Counted from the first letter of the stretch, positions 26,012-36,486 are shown. The stretch is 64,000 nt of DNA from Paenibacillus sp. 453mf (GCF_900116105.1 NZ_FPAC01000001.1:176862-240861), one strand, 5' to 3'. Notes: generated from the letters alone by a model not told the origin. Program-made: numbers and translations.

Positions 26012-27013
26012 TTGAAGAAGATGATGCTGATCTATACGCTTTTAATATTCGCATTTTTGGTTTATATATTTCAATATATGACTGAGGACAACGGCAATAG
26101 CGGATTTGAAAGTAATGGACTTCGAGGGGAAACGTCAGAGCGTTATGTGATGGTCACCTTCCAATCCGGATCTGAGTACTGGAAGAGTGTGCTTAAGGGC
26201 TTTGAGGATGCAGCAGATGCTTTGAATGTGTCTATTGAATATAGAGGCGCAACCGAATACGACCTTGAGGAGCAGATTATGGTGCTGGACCAGGTGATTG
26301 CCAAGAAACCGGCAGGCATTGCCATCTCTGCTATAGATACGGATGGGCTAGATGGTGCTATCGACCGCGCGATTGATGAGAACATCCCGGTGGTGCTGTT
26401 TGATTCAGGCGCACCGAACAGTAAAGCCTACTCGTTCCTGGCAACGAATAATTACAACGCAGGAGCGACAGCAGCAGCTCAGATGGCGAAGCTGACGGGA
26501 AGAGAGGGACAGGTAGCGATCGTGACTGTGCCGGGACAGCACAATCATACGGAGCGGATTCAAGGCTTCAAGGATACGCTGGAGAGCACCTATCCGATGA
26601 TGGAGGTTGTCGAAACGGTCAATGGAAAAGGGAATGCGGAGGATTCGGAGCTAGAGACGCAGGCGTTGCTTAAGAAGTACCCGGATCTTGCTGGAGTATT
26701 TGTTAGCGAGGCAGCAAGCGGTGTTGGTGTCGCTGAGGCGGTTCAGCATCATGCGAGCCCGGTTCAGATCGTGAGCTTTGATACGAATAAAGCAACGCTT
26801 GATCTGATCAAGGAAGGTGTCATTGCCGCCAGCATCGCGCAGGGAACATGGAATATGGGCTACTGGTCCTTACAATATTTATTTCATCTTCATCATGATC
26901 TGACGATTCCGGCACCTTCTGCGACAGAAGAGGTGTCACCGGTTCCAGTCCAGGTCGATACAGGCATCAATGTCGTTACCAGACAAAATGTGGAGCAGTA
27001 TTATGCGAAATGA
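26012..27013 (+). CDS. araP: Membrane-anchored sugar-binding protein of a sensing system (AraP-like)
   Basis: A 333-residue periplasmic-binding-protein type I fold (LacI/ribose class), with an N-terminal TM anchor and no lipobox Cys. Core motifs are VMVTFQSGSEYWKSVLKGFE, KKPAGIAISAID, the FLATNNYNAGATAA block and SFDTNKATLDLIKEGVIAASIAQ. It is followed without gap by a YesM-like kinase and YesN-like regulator, as in the araPST sensing operon of Geobacillus stearothermophilus, where AraP binds extracellular L-arabinose. Start TTG 26012 with GGGGAGG upstream; ATG 26021 is an alternative. Ligand inferred from context. Confidence 0.72.
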   Translation: MKKMMLIYTLLIFAFLVYIFQYMTEDNGNSGFESNGLRGETSERYVMVTFQSGSEYWKSVLKGFEDAADALNVSIEYRGATEYDLEEQIMVLDQVIAKKPAGIAISAIDTDGLDGAIDRAIDENIPVVLFDSGAPNSKAYSFLATNNYNAGATAAAQMAKLTGREGQVAIVTVPGQHNHTERIQGFKDTLESTYPMMEVVETVNGKGNAEDSELETQALLKKYPDLAGVFVSEAASGVGVAEAVQHHASPVQIVSFDTNKATLDLIKEGVIAASIAQGTWNMGYWSLQYLFHLHHDLTIPAPSATEEVSPVPVQVDTGINVVTRQNVEQYYAK

Positions 27014-28862
27014 GCGCAGGTCTATACGGTTATGGAACCGGCTTCAATTCAGTCAAATGCCTCTGCGTTATCAGCTCTCCATTCTTTTTGTACTGATTGG
27101 TATCGTTCCTGCACTTGGTCTCGGACTGATCGTCAATTGGACAGTGGATCGAATTGTGGAAAGGCAGGTCGAAGATAATACACTGCAGCTGATCGGCAAA
27201 GTGAATCAGTCGCTCGACAAGTCCATCGAGAATTTGCAGAACATCACCTATCTCACCGAATTTGATGAGGATGTTCAGCAGTTTATTGATGGTGATCCCG
27301 AAGCAAGAGAGCGAGTGAAGAGCTCAGGAAGTATTCAAGCTTTTTTGCAGGGGTTTACGACCCTTCATCCCGATATTGCAGGTATTATGATTATTAATAA
27401 AGAAGGCGAATATATAAGCAACGAAATGTACGCTGTAGAAGATACAGATCTGACAGAAGAGAGATGGTATCAGGATGCCGTGGATCAGAAAGGGATATTT
27501 ACGGTCATCGGGCATCCTGGAGAGCGGAGAGTGACTACACATGTGAACTATACGCCGGATGAAGTAGTTTCAGTATCCAGAGCTTTGGTTGATCCGGAGA
27601 CGAGGGAGAATAGAGGTGTTATTCTGATTGACCTGAAGCTATTCTCGATCTCTGGCATTGCAAGGGATGTCACTCTTGGTAAAGATGGATATTTAATGAT
27701 CCAGGATCAGGAGGGGAATAAAATTTACGCACCGGATCAGTCGATCATTACTCAGCTGGAGAGCTCCTGGTTTGAGGATGCTTCGTATGGAACCTTTACG
27801 AAACAAGTCGGAGATCAGAACTTTCAGTTTCAATACCAGACCTCTTCTTACACAGGCTGGCGTACCATCGGAGTATTTAATACAGGAGATTCGGCATTTG
27901 CCGTAAGAGAAATTCATTTTTATGTGATTTGCTATTTATTTATTGTGTGCATGTTTGGATTAACGGCAGCCTACATGCTGTCACAGTCGATCTCAAGACC
28001 GATTCATCACCTGATGAGCCTGATGCAAAAAGCGGAAAAAGGCGATATGACGCTGCGTAATCTCGGGAACCGGGGGGATGAGGTCGGGATGCTCGGTGTC
28101 AGCTTCAACCGTATGCTGCAGGAGATCAAGAAGCTGATGGCGATAAACCGGAGAAAAGAAAAACAGAAGCAGGCAGCCGAGCTGCGCAGTCTTACCGCAC
28201 ACATCAAGCCGCACTTTTTGTATAACACATTGGATACCATCCACTGGATGGCGCGTAAGCAGGGAGCGGAGGATGTGTCCGAAATGGTGAAATCGTTATC
28301 CCGATTATTTCGGATCGGACTCAGCAAGGGAAGCAGCATGATCCCGGTGTCGGAAGAGATGGATCATATCAGCAGCTATTTGCAGATCCAGAAGACCCGC
28401 TATCGGGACCGGCTGAACTGCCAGATTGAGCTGCAGGAGGAGGCCAGAAGATTCTATGTGGTCAAGCTGATCATGCAGCCGATCGTTGAGAATGCGATCT
28501 ATCATGGCATTAAGGCTAGGCGCGGTGCAGGCATCATTCGAATTCAGGTGGAACAGCAAACCGATTATCTTCTGATTACGATCACAGATAATGGTGCGGG
28601 CATGGACGAGGATCGGCTTCAGCAGATGAGAGAGAAGCTTGCAAGTCCCTTGATCACCATAGATAAGCAGCATGAAGAGGTGGAGTCACAGAAGAGCTAC
28701 GGACTGTTAAATGTGCAGGCCCGGATTCAGCTCGCATTCGGAACAGACTATGGCGTGCAGCTGGACAGCACGCTGGGAGAAGGAACGACGGTCACGATTA
28801 GACATCCATTGTTGACCGAGCCGCAAGTCATGGCTGACCACGAACAGGAGGAGGAGCTATGA
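27003..28862 (+). CDS. araS: YesM-type sensor histidine kinase (AraS-like)
   Basis: A 619-residue membrane kinase. TM1 is near 25-50, an extracellular dCache-like sensor spans about 50-290, TM2 about 300-325, then HAMP (about 325-380), the His_kinase domain (HIKPHFLYNTLDTIHWMA) and HATPase_c (MQPIVENAIYHGIKAR, DNGAGMD, YGLLNVQARI). The ATG at 27003 overlaps the end of the binding-protein gene by 11 bp with GGAG 7 nt upstream. It overlaps the regulator gene by 4 bp. It probably reads the sugar-loaded binding protein. Confidence 0.85.
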   Translation: MRNERRSIRLWNRLQFSQMPLRYQLSILFVLIGIVPALGLGLIVNWTVDRIVERQVEDNTLQLIGKVNQSLDKSIENLQNITYLTEFDEDVQQFIDGDPEARERVKSSGSIQAFLQGFTTLHPDIAGIMIINKEGEYISNEMYAVEDTDLTEERWYQDAVDQKGIFTVIGHPGERRVTTHVNYTPDEVVSVSRALVDPETRENRGVILIDLKLFSISGIARDVTLGKDGYLMIQDQEGNKIYAPDQSIITQLESSWFEDASYGTFTKQVGDQNFQFQYQTSSYTGWRTIGVFNTGDSAFAVREIHFYVICYLFIVCMFGLTAAYMLSQSISRPIHHLMSLMQKAEKGDMTLRNLGNRGDEVGMLGVSFNRMLQEIKKLMAINRRKEKQKQAAELRSLTAHIKPHFLYNTLDTIHWMARKQGAEDVSEMVKSLSRLFRIGLSKGSSMIPVSEEMDHISSYLQIQKTRYRDRLNCQIELQEEARRFYVVKLIMQPIVENAIYHGIKARRGAGIIRIQVEQQTDYLLITITDNGAGMDEDRLQQMREKLASPLITIDKQHEEVESQKSYGLLNVQARIQLAFGTDYGVQLDSTLGEGTTVTIRHPLLTEPQVMADHEQEEEL

Positions 28863-30064
28863 ACAATCCATATCAAGTATTGATTGCGGATGATGAGCCC
28901 ATCATTCGTGAAGGAATCAGCGAGTCGGTAGACTGGGCTTCTCTTGGAATGGAAGTAATCGGACTTGCAGAAGACGGAGCAGAAGCGCTGGAGCTTGCCT
29001 TAGAGCGAGGAGCCGATCTTGTGCTTGTGGATATGAATATGCCGATCATGAACGGCATCTCATTTATTCAGGCGCTTCGAGAGCAGAAGCAGGAATGCAG
29101 ATGCATTATCATTACAGGATATGATGAATTCAGTTATGCCCAGCAAGCGATTCGGCTGGGTGTTGAGGAATATATATTGAAGCCGGTTGAACCTGAAGAG
29201 CTTATGAAGGTGCTGCAGCGAATCAAGACCTCACTGGATGATGAACAGCTAGAGAAGGAAAAACAGGAATCTGCCAGGGAGCATCTTCGTAAGAGAAGAG
29301 AGGTGCTGCGAGAGCAGCTGGGACAGGAATGGGTGCAGGGCAGACTGAATGAAGACGAAATTAGAATACAGCTCAGCTTGCTCTCGCTTCCTGCTGCTTC
29401 TCCCGCAAGCTGTGTTGTGATCCGTTGGCCGGAGGCAAGCATGCCGAATACAATATTAAAGGAAGGCGATCGTCAGCTGTATCTCTATGCGGTCAAGAAC
29501 ATTGTTGAAGAGCTGATTGGCACCTCTGAAGCGCTTGTGTTTAGAAATGCAGCAGATCTGGTCGTGGGCATCAGCTGGAGCAGGTTCACCCCAGAGCTGC
29601 TTATTAAAATCGAGGAGGCGGCAAAGGAGAATCTGGGCGTAACGATTCACACAGCTTACGAAGAGGTTGGAGCGAAGACGGAACTACTGCAAGCATATAA
29701 CCTGTGCAAGGAATGCATTTATCAGGAGGCTTCGCTATCTCCGCTCGTGCGAAGAGCCCGGCAATACTTGCAGGAGCATTATCATAATCACTCTTTGACA
29801 CTGGAGCTGGTTGCTTCTGAGCTGGGAGTTTCGCCTGTGTACTTGAGTCGCATGCTGAAGAAGGAGCTCGGAGATTCATTTATTTCCTTACTGACAGGGA
29901 TACGAATTCACAAAGCGATACAACTGCTGAATAGCAGCAGTCTTGCCATACATGAGATTGCAGATCATATCGGATATGAGAGTCAGCATTACTTCAGTAC
30001 TGCATTCAAGAAGGTCATTGGCATTTCCCCGAATAAATATCGCAAGGGTGGGGGCTTTGTTTAG
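28859..30064 (+). CDS. araT: YesN/AraC-type response regulator (AraT-like)
   Basis: A 401-residue protein with an N-terminal receiver domain (phospho-acceptor Asp in LVLVDMNMPIMNG, about residue 59; K in EYILKPVEP), a middle linker and a C-terminal AraC-type double HTH (LELVASELGVSPVYLSRMLK and IHEIADHIGYESQHYFSTAFKK). It shares ATGA overlap with the kinase. It is the likely activator of the importer genes that follow. Confidence 0.88.
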   Translation: MNNPYQVLIADDEPIIREGISESVDWASLGMEVIGLAEDGAEALELALERGADLVLVDMNMPIMNGISFIQALREQKQECRCIIITGYDEFSYAQQAIRLGVEEYILKPVEPEELMKVLQRIKTSLDDEQLEKEKQESAREHLRKRREVLREQLGQEWVQGRLNEDEIRIQLSLLSLPAASPASCVVIRWPEASMPNTILKEGDRQLYLYAVKNIVEELIGTSEALVFRNAADLVVGISWSRFTPELLIKIEEAAKENLGVTIHTAYEEVGAKTELLQAYNLCKECIYQEASLSPLVRRARQYLQEHYHNHSLTLELVASELGVSPVYLSRMLKKELGDSFISLLTGIRIHKAIQLLNSSSLAIHEIADHIGYESQHYFSTAFKKVIGISPNKYRKGGGFV

Positions 30065-30100
30065 AAGATAATTAGCGCATTTATTATAGTTCCTATCCTT

Positions 30101-30125
30101 AAAAAGCGCCGCAAGGCGTTTTTTT
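30101..30125 (+). terminator. Terminator after the sensing genes
   Basis: A short stem AAGCGCC/GGCGTT with GCAA loop is followed by T7. It separates the sensing trio from the importer genes. Confidence 0.75.
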
Positions 30126-30204
30126 GCTGTCTGGAGACTCATGTCGGTATATTGCCAAGAAAGGTTTGATTTTTATAAAAACGGTTGGAAATGTGCAAAG
30201 ACGT

Positions 30205-30270
30205 TTCAAGAAGGGATGAGATATCATTATAGAAGAAACAAGGGATCAATGGATATGAAAGCGCTCACTA
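30205..30270 (+). promoter_or_regulatory. Promoter region with perfect cre site (importer genes)
   Basis: ATGAAAGCGCTCACTA at 30255-30270 fits the CcpA consensus WTGNAANCGNWNNCWW at every position. A weak promoter (TTCAAG 30205, TATAGA 30228, 17-bp spacer) lies just upstream. This implies glucose repression of the sugar importer. Confidence 0.65.
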
Positions 30271-30318
30271 TAGAAGCTTTAATCCAGGCACAATCGTACA
30301 AGCGAAAGGGTGGAACCG

Positions 30319-31404
30319 ATGAAGAAAGCATTAACCTATCTTCTTCTCTTCGTGCTCGTTATCTCTTTGAGTGCATGTAATCTTGCGGAGACGACAAGCG
30401 GCAGTGAGAGTCAGGGCTATGTCGGCATAGCAATGCCAACGAAATCGGCGGAGAGATGGGTAGCCGATGGAAATAACATGGTGAAGCTGTTTGAAGAGAA
30501 AGGCTTCAAGACCGATCTGCAATACGCAGAGGATGTGGTGGAGAATCAGATTGCACAAATCGAGAACATGATTACTAAAGGCGTGGATGTGATTGTAATT
30601 GCATCCGTTGACGGGAATACATTGACTGATGTGATCAGCAAGGCTCATGACCAAGGCATTCGTGTCATAGCTTATGACCGATTAATTCGTAATACGGAGC
30701 ATCTGTCCTATTATGCTACGTTTGATAATTTCCAAGTGGGTGTACTTCAGGGTTCTTATATAGAAGAGAAGCTGGGTCTGAAGGAAGGCGAGGGACCGTT
30801 TAATATCGAGCTGTTTGGCGGATCACCGGACGATAACAATGCTTACTTCTTCTTTGACGGCGCCATGTCGATCCTGCAGCCGTATATTGACTCCGGTCAG
30901 CTGGTTATACGAAGCAATCAGAATTCAATGAGTCAAATCGCTACGCTGAGATGGGATGGAGCGGAAGCACAGAAGCGGATGGATAATTTGATCAGTGCGC
31001 ACTACTCGAATGAGCGGATTGATGCAATTCTGGCTCCTGCCGATTCGATAAGCCTTGGCATCATTTCTTCCCTGAAAGGTGTAGGGTACGGAAGCTCGAA
31101 TAATCCAATGCCTGTGATTACCGGGCAGGATGCAGAGCTGTCCTCCATTAAATCTATCGTCAGAGGAGAGCAGACACAAACCATTTTTAAGGATACTCGC
31201 CAGCTGGCGAAGCGAACGGTCGCAATGGTTGAAAGCGTTCTCTCTGGAACGGAAGCAGAAGTGAATGATACGGAGAGCTACGATAATGGAAAAATCGTCG
31301 TGCCATCTTACCTGCTTGAGCCGGTATCTGTGGATGCGACAAATCTGGAGGAAGTGGTTATTGATTCCGGATATTACACCAAAGAAGAAGTTGGGCTCGA
31401 ATAG
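30319..31404 (+). CDS. araE: Sugar-binding lipoprotein of a CUT2 importer (AraE/ChvE-like)
   Basis: A 361-residue lipoprotein with lipobox LSAC (Cys about 20) and a ChvE-like type I binding-protein fold. Core segments are [45 protein letters not shown] and [23 protein letters not shown]. ChvE-like proteins bind arabinose, xylose, galactose or glucose. The araPST neighbours and the nearby GH51 enzyme favour L-arabinose. The ATG at 30319 follows AAAGGGTGG. Confidence 0.8.
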   Translation: MKKALTYLLLFVLVISLSACNLAETTSGSESQGYVGIAMPTKSAERWVADGNNMVKLFEEKGFKTDLQYAEDVVENQIAQIENMITKGVDVIVIASVDGNTLTDVISKAHDQGIRVIAYDRLIRNTEHLSYYATFDNFQVGVLQGSYIEEKLGLKEGEGPFNIELFGGSPDDNNAYFFFDGAMSILQPYIDSGQLVIRSNQNSMSQIATLRWDGAEAQKRMDNLISAHYSNERIDAILAPADSISLGIISSLKGVGYGSSNNPMPVITGQDAELSSIKSIVRGEQTQTIFKDTRQLAKRTVAMVESVLSGTEAEVNDTESYDNGKIVVPSYLLEPVSVDATNLEEVVIDSGYYTKEEVGLE

Positions 31405-31440
31405 AATGACTGTTAACTTTTGATGCGGGAAGGTGAAATC

Positions 31441-32991
31441 ATGGCTGAATATATACTTGAAATGCGCGGGATTACAAAGGAATTTCCAGGTGTCAAAGCA
31501 CTGGAGAATGTAAACCTGAAGGTGAAGGCAGGCGAGATTCATTCCTTATGTGGTGAGAATGGTGCCGGCAAATCAACACTTATGAAGGTTTTGAGCGGGG
31601 TGTATCCTCACGGTTCATATGAGGGGGATATCTTATTTGAAGATCAGGTATGTGAATTCAAAACGATCAAGGACAGCGAGGAGAAAGGAATCGTCATCAT
31701 CCATCAGGAGCTCGCGCTTATCCCATACTTGTCCATTGCCGAGAACATATTTCTGGGTAACGAACGGGCGAACAAAGGGGTGATCAATTGGCAGGAGACG
31801 ATAACGAAGACCTCCGAGCTTCTGAAGGAAGTGGGGCTGGATGAGAATCCTAACACGCTCGTTACGAATATCGGTGTCGGCAAACAACAGCTTGTCGAGA
31901 TTGCGAAGGCGCTGTCCAAGAAGGTTAAGCTTCTTATTCTGGATGAACCGACAGCAGCGCTTAATGAGACTGACAGTCAAAATTTGCTCAGATTGATGCT
32001 GGAGTTCAAGAAGCAGGGTATCGCTTGTATTCTCATTTCACATAAGCTGAACGAAGTATCCGAGGTATCGGATTCCGTTACGATTTTGCGAGATGGCAAG
32101 ACGATCGAAACGCTGGATATGAAATCGAAGGATATGACCGAGGACCGAATCATCCGCGGCATGGTTGGCCGTGATCTAACAGATCGTTATCCGGAACGCA
32201 AGCCAAATATTGGTGAAGTCATGCTTGAAGTCAAGGACTGGACAGTATATCACGAGCATCATGCTGATCGCAAAGTACTGGATAGAGTCAACTTAAATGT
32301 ACGACGCGGAGAAATTGTAGGTATTGCCGGTCTCATGGGAGCCGGACGAACCGAGCTTGCCATGAGTATGTTTGGTAAGGCATATGGACAGAAAATCTCA
32401 GGCGAGCTGCGCAAGGACGGAAAGATTATTTACAATAACACAATTAATCAGGCGATTGATAATGGATTTGCCTATGTAACTGAGGATCGCAAAGACTATG
32501 GACTCGTACTGATCCAGGATATTAAGCGAAACATTTCATTAACCGGGATTAACAAGCTGCAGAAGGCTTCTGTTATTAATGAGAATGAAGAGGTGATCGT
32601 TGCGGAGCAAATGCGCAAACGACTTAAGATTAAAACGAACAGCATCCACCAGGAGGTTCAGAACCTTAGCGGTGGTAATCAGCAGAAGGTTGTGCTGAGC
32701 AAATGGATCTATTCCGAGCCGGATATTCTCATACTCGATGAGCCTACAAGAGGAATTGATGTAGGGGCTAAATTTGAAATCTACTCGATTATTCAGGAGC
32801 TGGCGAATGAAGGGAAGGCCATTATCGTTATCTCTTCAGAGCTTCCTGAGATACTCGGCATCTGTGACCGAATCTTCGTTATGAATGCAGGAAGGATCAC
32901 AGGTGAAGTGGATCGGAGTGAAGCGAATCAAGAGCTGTTGATGAAATACATGACGAAAACGACCAGATCGGGAGGGCATAACAATGGATAA
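31441..32991 (+). CDS. araG: Sugar ABC importer double ATPase (AraG/GguA-like)
   Basis: A 516-residue tandem ATPase of the CUT2 class. The N-terminal domain has Walker [10 protein letters not shown] and Walker [12 protein letters not shown]; its signature segment [15 protein letters not shown] is the usual degenerate form. The C-terminal domain has a degenerate P loop (GLMGAGRTE), signature [14 protein letters not shown] and [11 protein letters not shown]. This is typical for the subfamily. It overlaps the permease gene by 8 bp. Confidence 0.88.
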   Translation: MAEYILEMRGITKEFPGVKALENVNLKVKAGEIHSLCGENGAGKSTLMKVLSGVYPHGSYEGDILFEDQVCEFKTIKDSEEKGIVIIHQELALIPYLSIAENIFLGNERANKGVINWQETITKTSELLKEVGLDENPNTLVTNIGVGKQQLVEIAKALSKKVKLLILDEPTAALNETDSQNLLRLMLEFKKQGIACILISHKLNEVSEVSDSVTILRDGKTIETLDMKSKDMTEDRIIRGMVGRDLTDRYPERKPNIGEVMLEVKDWTVYHEHHADRKVLDRVNLNVRRGEIVGIAGLMGAGRTELAMSMFGKAYGQKISGELRKDGKIIYNNTINQAIDNGFAYVTEDRKDYGLVLIQDIKRNISLTGINKLQKASVINENEEVIVAEQMRKRLKIKTNSIHQEVQNLSGGNQQKVVLSKWIYSEPDILILDEPTRGIDVGAKFEIYSIIQELANEGKAIIVISSELPEILGICDRIFVMNAGRITGEVDRSEANQELLMKYMTKTTRSGGHNNG

Positions 32992-34147
32992 CTTAATGCA
33001 TCTGCTCAGAAATAATATTCGCCAGTACGGCATGATTATAGCATTGATACTCATTATGATCTTGTTCGGCGTCCTTAGCGGAGGACTGTTATTTGAACCG
33101 ATCAACATTACGAACCTCATCTTGCAAAACAGCTATATTCTCGTCCTTGCCATTGGTATGGTACTGGTCATCATCACAGGGCATATTGACTTGTCCGTAG
33201 GTTCCGTAGCTGCCCTTGTTGGTGCTTGTGCGGCAATTATGATGGTAGATATGAATCTGCATCCGGTCGTAGCGGTCATTCTATCGCTTCTACTCGGAGC
33301 GCTGATCGGCGCATGGCAGGGCTTCTGGATTGCTTACGTCCGCATACCTGCCTTTATCGTTACACTTGCAGGGATGCTCTTGTTCCGTGGTCTTACTATG
33401 ATTGTATTGGAAGGTCAGTCCATTTCTCCTCTCCCGGAAGGCTTCCAGAAGATTAGTGCAGGCTTCATTCCGGACTTCGGGAATGCAGGGACGAATCTGG
33501 TAGCGATCCTTGCAGGTATTATTGTAACCGTACTTTACATTATTAATGAAGTGAAGGCTCGCAAAAATCAGCAGAAGTATAAATTTGAGACGAGTTCTAC
33601 ACCGCTCTTTATAATGAAAATGGTGCTTATTGCTATCGTCGTTAACGTATTTTTCGTAGCGCTTGCCAGCTACGCTGGTATTCCGAATATCCTGGTACTG
33701 CTTGCCGTACTTATCGTAGGTTATTCCTTTGTCATGAATAAGACGGTTATGGGACGTCATATCTATGCGGTTGGTGGTAATGAGAAGGCAGCAGGCCTGT
33801 CCGGGGTAAAAACGAAGAAGGTTACCTTCTGGGTATTTGTTAACATGGGTGTACTTGCAGCCATCTCTGGTTTGATCTTTACCGCAAGACTGAATGCGGC
33901 AATTCCAAGAGCGGGCACAAACTTTGAGCTTGATGCTATCGCGGCTGCCTTTATCGGCGGAGCTTCCGCATCAGGGGGAATCGGAACCGTATTTGGCGCC
34001 ATTATCGGCGGACTGGTTATGGGTGTACTGAATAACGGGATGTCACTGATCGGGCTCGGTATCGACTGGCAGCAAGGGATCAAAGGTCTTGTACTGTTGT
34101 TAGCTGTAGCGTTTGATATTTACAACAAGAACAAGCGATCTGCCTAA
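32984..34147 (+). CDS. araH: Sugar ABC importer permease (AraH/GguB-like)
   Basis: A 387-residue CUT2 permease with about nine or ten TM helices. Motifs are [34 protein letters not shown] and the C-terminal [19 protein letters not shown]. It is the long GguB/AraH form, carrying an extra charged loop in the middle ([14 protein letters not shown]). It completes the importer. Confidence 0.88.
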   Translation: MDNLMHLLRNNIRQYGMIIALILIMILFGVLSGGLLFEPINITNLILQNSYILVLAIGMVLVIITGHIDLSVGSVAALVGACAAIMMVDMNLHPVVAVILSLLLGALIGAWQGFWIAYVRIPAFIVTLAGMLLFRGLTMIVLEGQSISPLPEGFQKISAGFIPDFGNAGTNLVAILAGIIVTVLYIINEVKARKNQQKYKFETSSTPLFIMKMVLIAIVVNVFFVALASYAGIPNILVLLAVLIVGYSFVMNKTVMGRHIYAVGGNEKAAGLSGVKTKKVTFWVFVNMGVLAAISGLIFTARLNAAIPRAGTNFELDAIAAAFIGGASASGGIGTVFGAIIGGLVMGVLNNGMSLIGLGIDWQQGIKGLVLLLAVAFDIYNKNKRSA

Positions 34148-34251
34148 TCTGTAAACGATTTAAAAGGTTACAAAAAGGTTAAAAAATAAAAACAAAATTT
34201 ATTGACGGATATAATATCCAACGTGAATACTAGTAAGTTTATCCAATTCAT

Positions 34252-34306
34252 AAAACAGCCTTTTATTTCATAGGTCTATATACCTATTTAATTAAAGGCT
34301 GTTTTT
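34252..34306 (+). terminator. Terminator of the importer operon
   Basis: Stem AAAACAGCCTTT/AAAGGCTGTTTT with an AT-rich loop that holds a small inner dyad (ATAGGT/ACCTAT), followed by TTTTTC. Confidence 0.8.
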
Positions 34307-34429
34307 CTTGTTTTATAATATTTTTATGCTGATTTATAAGGATTTTTAGCTTTGAAAAATATAGAATGGATATTAGAAAGTCTACTTTTCTGGTTCATTA
34401 CAATGGTCATATAGACCTATATTGAAGGT

Positions 34430-34552
34430 GAGTCGATCAGGGCTAAAGTCCGATGATTTAGCTTGCTTGCCTGTCCTACAATGGGGACAGTTGATGGCAA
34501 GGCGATGCCATGAGGAATTAACAAAACCTAAAACTTCAGGAGGTTCTACAAC
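34430..34552 (+). promoter_or_regulatory. Structured 5' leader of the NlpC/P60 gene, class unknown
   Basis: The leader holds several dyads: GCTAAA/TTTAGC (34443-34464), CTTGCC/GGCAAG with an inner TGTCC/GGACA (34468-34501) and a competing TGGCA/TGCCA. The last shares bases with the second, so the two are mutually exclusive. I find no core of a known riboswitch (checked by eye against c-di-AMP, c-di-GMP, SAM, FMN, preQ1). The remainder of the 405-bp gap is AT-rich with no gene. Confidence 0.4.
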
Positions 34553-35356
34553 ATGAAGGTTACAAAAAAGATACTAACTGCAGCAATTGCATCCACATTG
34601 ATGTTCGGCTCAGTGAGCATGCCTGTATTCTCAAGCCAGGCTTATGCAGCTACAACGACAAAGGAAGTTATCTACGGTGTTAACCTCAGAGAGGAAGCAA
34701 CAACTTCTTCATCTGTCATTCGTATGCTGAAAAAGGGAGAAACCGTGTCCGTTCTTGGAACATCTGGATCCAGCTGGCTTAAAGTTAAAGATACAAAAGG
34801 AAATACAGGATACATTTCTTCTTCTTCTAAATATACAAAAACAGTAAGCGGAAGCAGCTCCTCTAACGGAAGCAGCTCCTCTAGCGGTGACAGCGTCTCT
34901 GCAAACAGCACTAGCTCAGCTACTGTGGAAAAAGTGATCGATGCAGGTGCGAAGTACCTTGGAACGCCTTATGAGTTCGGCGCACCACGCAGCAGCACGA
35001 AGACGTTTGACTGTTCTTCTTTTGTAAGACGAGCATTCATGGATGGCGCTGGGATTACGCTTCCGGCGGATTCCCGTCAACAAGGAACTTATGTTAAGAA
35101 CAAAGGTAATGCGAAATCCAGCATTTCTTCTCTGAAACGTGGAGACCTGATGTTCTTCATGTCTTACAAAGGCTCGAGCAAGTCTTCTTATTCCGGAATC
35201 AACAAGAGCTCAGCAAGAATTACGCATGTCGCTATTTACCTGGGTAACGGCAAAATGCTTCATACGTATTCTACTGAATCCGGCGGTGTAAAAGTGGATA
35301 CCTTCGAAGGCAAGCATTGGGAATACCGCTTCCTGTATGGCGGAAGCGCACTTTAA
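34553..35356 (+). CDS. Secreted SH3b-NlpC/P60 cell-wall endopeptidase
   Basis: A 267-residue exported peptidoglycan hydrolase. It has a signal peptide (cleavage probably after AYA, about 33), an SH3b domain (about 38-95, GVNLREEATTSSSVIRMLKKGE), a Ser-rich linker and an NlpC/P60 domain (about 125-267). The catalytic set is Cys in FDCSSFVRRAF, His in ITHVAIYLGNGKMLH and a later His. It probably cleaves gamma-D-Glu-diamino-acid bonds in stem peptides. AGGAGG precedes the ATG. Confidence 0.93.
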   Translation: MKVTKKILTAAIASTLMFGSVSMPVFSSQAYAATTTKEVIYGVNLREEATTSSSVIRMLKKGETVSVLGTSGSSWLKVKDTKGNTGYISSSSKYTKTVSGSSSSNGSSSSSGDSVSANSTSSATVEKVIDAGAKYLGTPYEFGAPRSSTKTFDCSSFVRRAFMDGAGITLPADSRQQGTYVKNKGNAKSSISSLKRGDLMFFMSYKGSSKSSYSGINKSSARITHVAIYLGNGKMLHTYSTESGGVKVDTFEGKHWEYRFLYGGSAL

Positions 35357-35373
35357 TATAAGTTATTTAAGAC

Positions 35374-35405
35374 AAGCCTCTTCCTAGCGGAAGAGGCTTT
35401 TTTTG
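35374..35405. terminator. Terminator of the NlpC/P60 gene
   Basis: An 11-bp stem AAGCCTCTTCC/GGAAGAGGCTT with TAGC loop and T7. It lies between convergent genes. Confidence 0.9.
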
Positions 35406-35408
35406 AAT

Positions 35409-36314
35409 TCAGTGGTAAAGCCTCAGAATGATATTCTGATTATAATTACCGAAGCCTTCACCGTACAATGTTAATCCCCCGACATGCTGCGCGTCCTGTT
35501 CAACAGCGAGACGGAAGGTCCATTGATTACGTTCTATCGGTATATCCTGGATGGTCATACCTGACATGCGCTGTCCATCAATAAACGTAGCCTTGTTCGT
35601 GATACGAATGACCTTCAAGAGTCCGTATTGATTCACCTCATCCTGCCACCACTCCGGTGTGAAGATACCTCTGCCATGTCCCGAGTCTCCAGGACTTGTC
35701 CATATTCCGAGCGGTATGCCGTTTAGGGTGAAGGAAATGTCAGAAGGCCAGTTGGGATTAACGCCTGGTGCCTCAGAACCGATCTCAAATGATATTTCAA
35801 TCTCTGTTATTTGCTCGTTCTGCAGCAAGTAATTGGGAATCTTATATTCTACATAACCACGGCCAAACCATAGGATGTGTGCATTCACACGTTCTGGATC
35901 GAGAAAATAACGCGGATCATCATATTGTCCAATGACTTTCTCTGTCGTTGACAAACCACAAGTCGGATACACTTCAAACTCGGTATAATGTCCGATAGGA
36001 ATAGAGGTCTCCTTATACTTGCGGGCAAGCTGTTGAACCTTTTTCGGCATCATAATCTCAATCCAATCGACAGCCAGGGAATTGATCTTATGCGTACCGC
36101 CATCCTTGCGAATCATCTTGGATTCAACAATGCCCACCTCTTGCAGTTTGCGGACATGGCTGGTTACTATCGCGCTGCTTAATTCAAGATGGGCAGCAAG
36201 CTCTTTAATATTCATAGGCTGCTCTGCCAGTAGCCGGATAATGGATAGCCGTACACCGCTCGCTAACGCTTCGTACAGAGGAAGCCATTTATCTTCAGCA
36301 TTTGCTCTTATCAT
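35409..36314 (-). CDS. ArsR-family regulator with a large C-terminal domain
   Basis: A 301-residue protein. The first ~90 residues form an ArsR winged helix (LASGVRLSIIRLLAEQPMNIKELAAHLELSSAIVTSHVRKLQEVGIV). The remaining ~200 are beta-rich (ISFTLNGIPLGIWTSPGD, LYGEGFGNYNQNIILRLY), perhaps a sugar-sensing jelly roll. No metal-binding CxC motif is seen in the HTH part. It is divergent from the GH51 arabinofuranosidase gene with twin palindromes between them, so control of that gene and itself is likely. Confidence 0.82.
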   Translation of the reverse strand: MIRANAEDKWLPLYEALASGVRLSIIRLLAEQPMNIKELAAHLELSSAIVTSHVRKLQEVGIVESKMIRKDGGTHKINSLAVDWIEIMMPKKVQQLARKYKETSIPIGHYTEFEVYPTCGLSTTEKVIGQYDDPRYFLDPERVNAHILWFGRGYVEYKIPNYLLQNEQITEIEISFEIGSEAPGVNPNWPSDISFTLNGIPLGIWTSPGDSGHGRGIFTPEWWQDEVNQYGLLKVIRITNKATFIDGQRMSGMTIQDIPIERNQWTFRLAVEQDAQHVGGLTLYGEGFGNYNQNIILRLYH

Positions 36315-36367
36315 AAGTTCTATTCGCTCCTGAATCAGTTGATTTATACTTATCTATTATTATAGGA

Positions 36368-36378
36368 TTAATGATTAA
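36368..36378. promoter_or_regulatory. Palindromic operator copy 1 (ArsR-type regulator side)
   Basis: TTAATGATTAA, an 11-bp palindrome with odd centre, lies within the 17-bp sequence AGGATTAATGATTAAAT (36364-36380). That 17-mer recurs exactly 108 bp away. It is 54 bp upstream of the regulator start codon. Confidence 0.65.
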
Positions 36379-36475
36379 ATAAATTCAATAAAATTTTGTG
36401 AAATTCAAAAATGTTATTGCAATTAAGTTTTATTTGGATTTTAATAAAAGAGGGAATTATGATTTGCTTGAAGGA

Positions 36476-36486
36476 TTAATGATTAA
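36476..36486. promoter_or_regulatory. Palindromic operator copy 2 (arabinofuranosidase side)
   Basis: The exact second copy of the 17-mer (36472-36488) sits directly before the ribosome binding site of the GH51 gene. A bound regulator there would block transcription of the gene. Confidence 0.65.

Noticed and set aside
34270..34423. Inverted copies of ATAGGTCTATA around the region between araH and the NlpC/P60 gene
   Set aside because: They are 11-bp arms about 130 bp apart in AT-rich DNA, one inside a terminator loop. Chance is likely.
34430..34552. c-di-AMP (ydaO) riboswitch before the NlpC/P60 gene
   Set aside because: The conserved ydaO core segments (for example the GCTAACCTCGTAAGC end) are missing. 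Kept only as a structured leader of unknown class.
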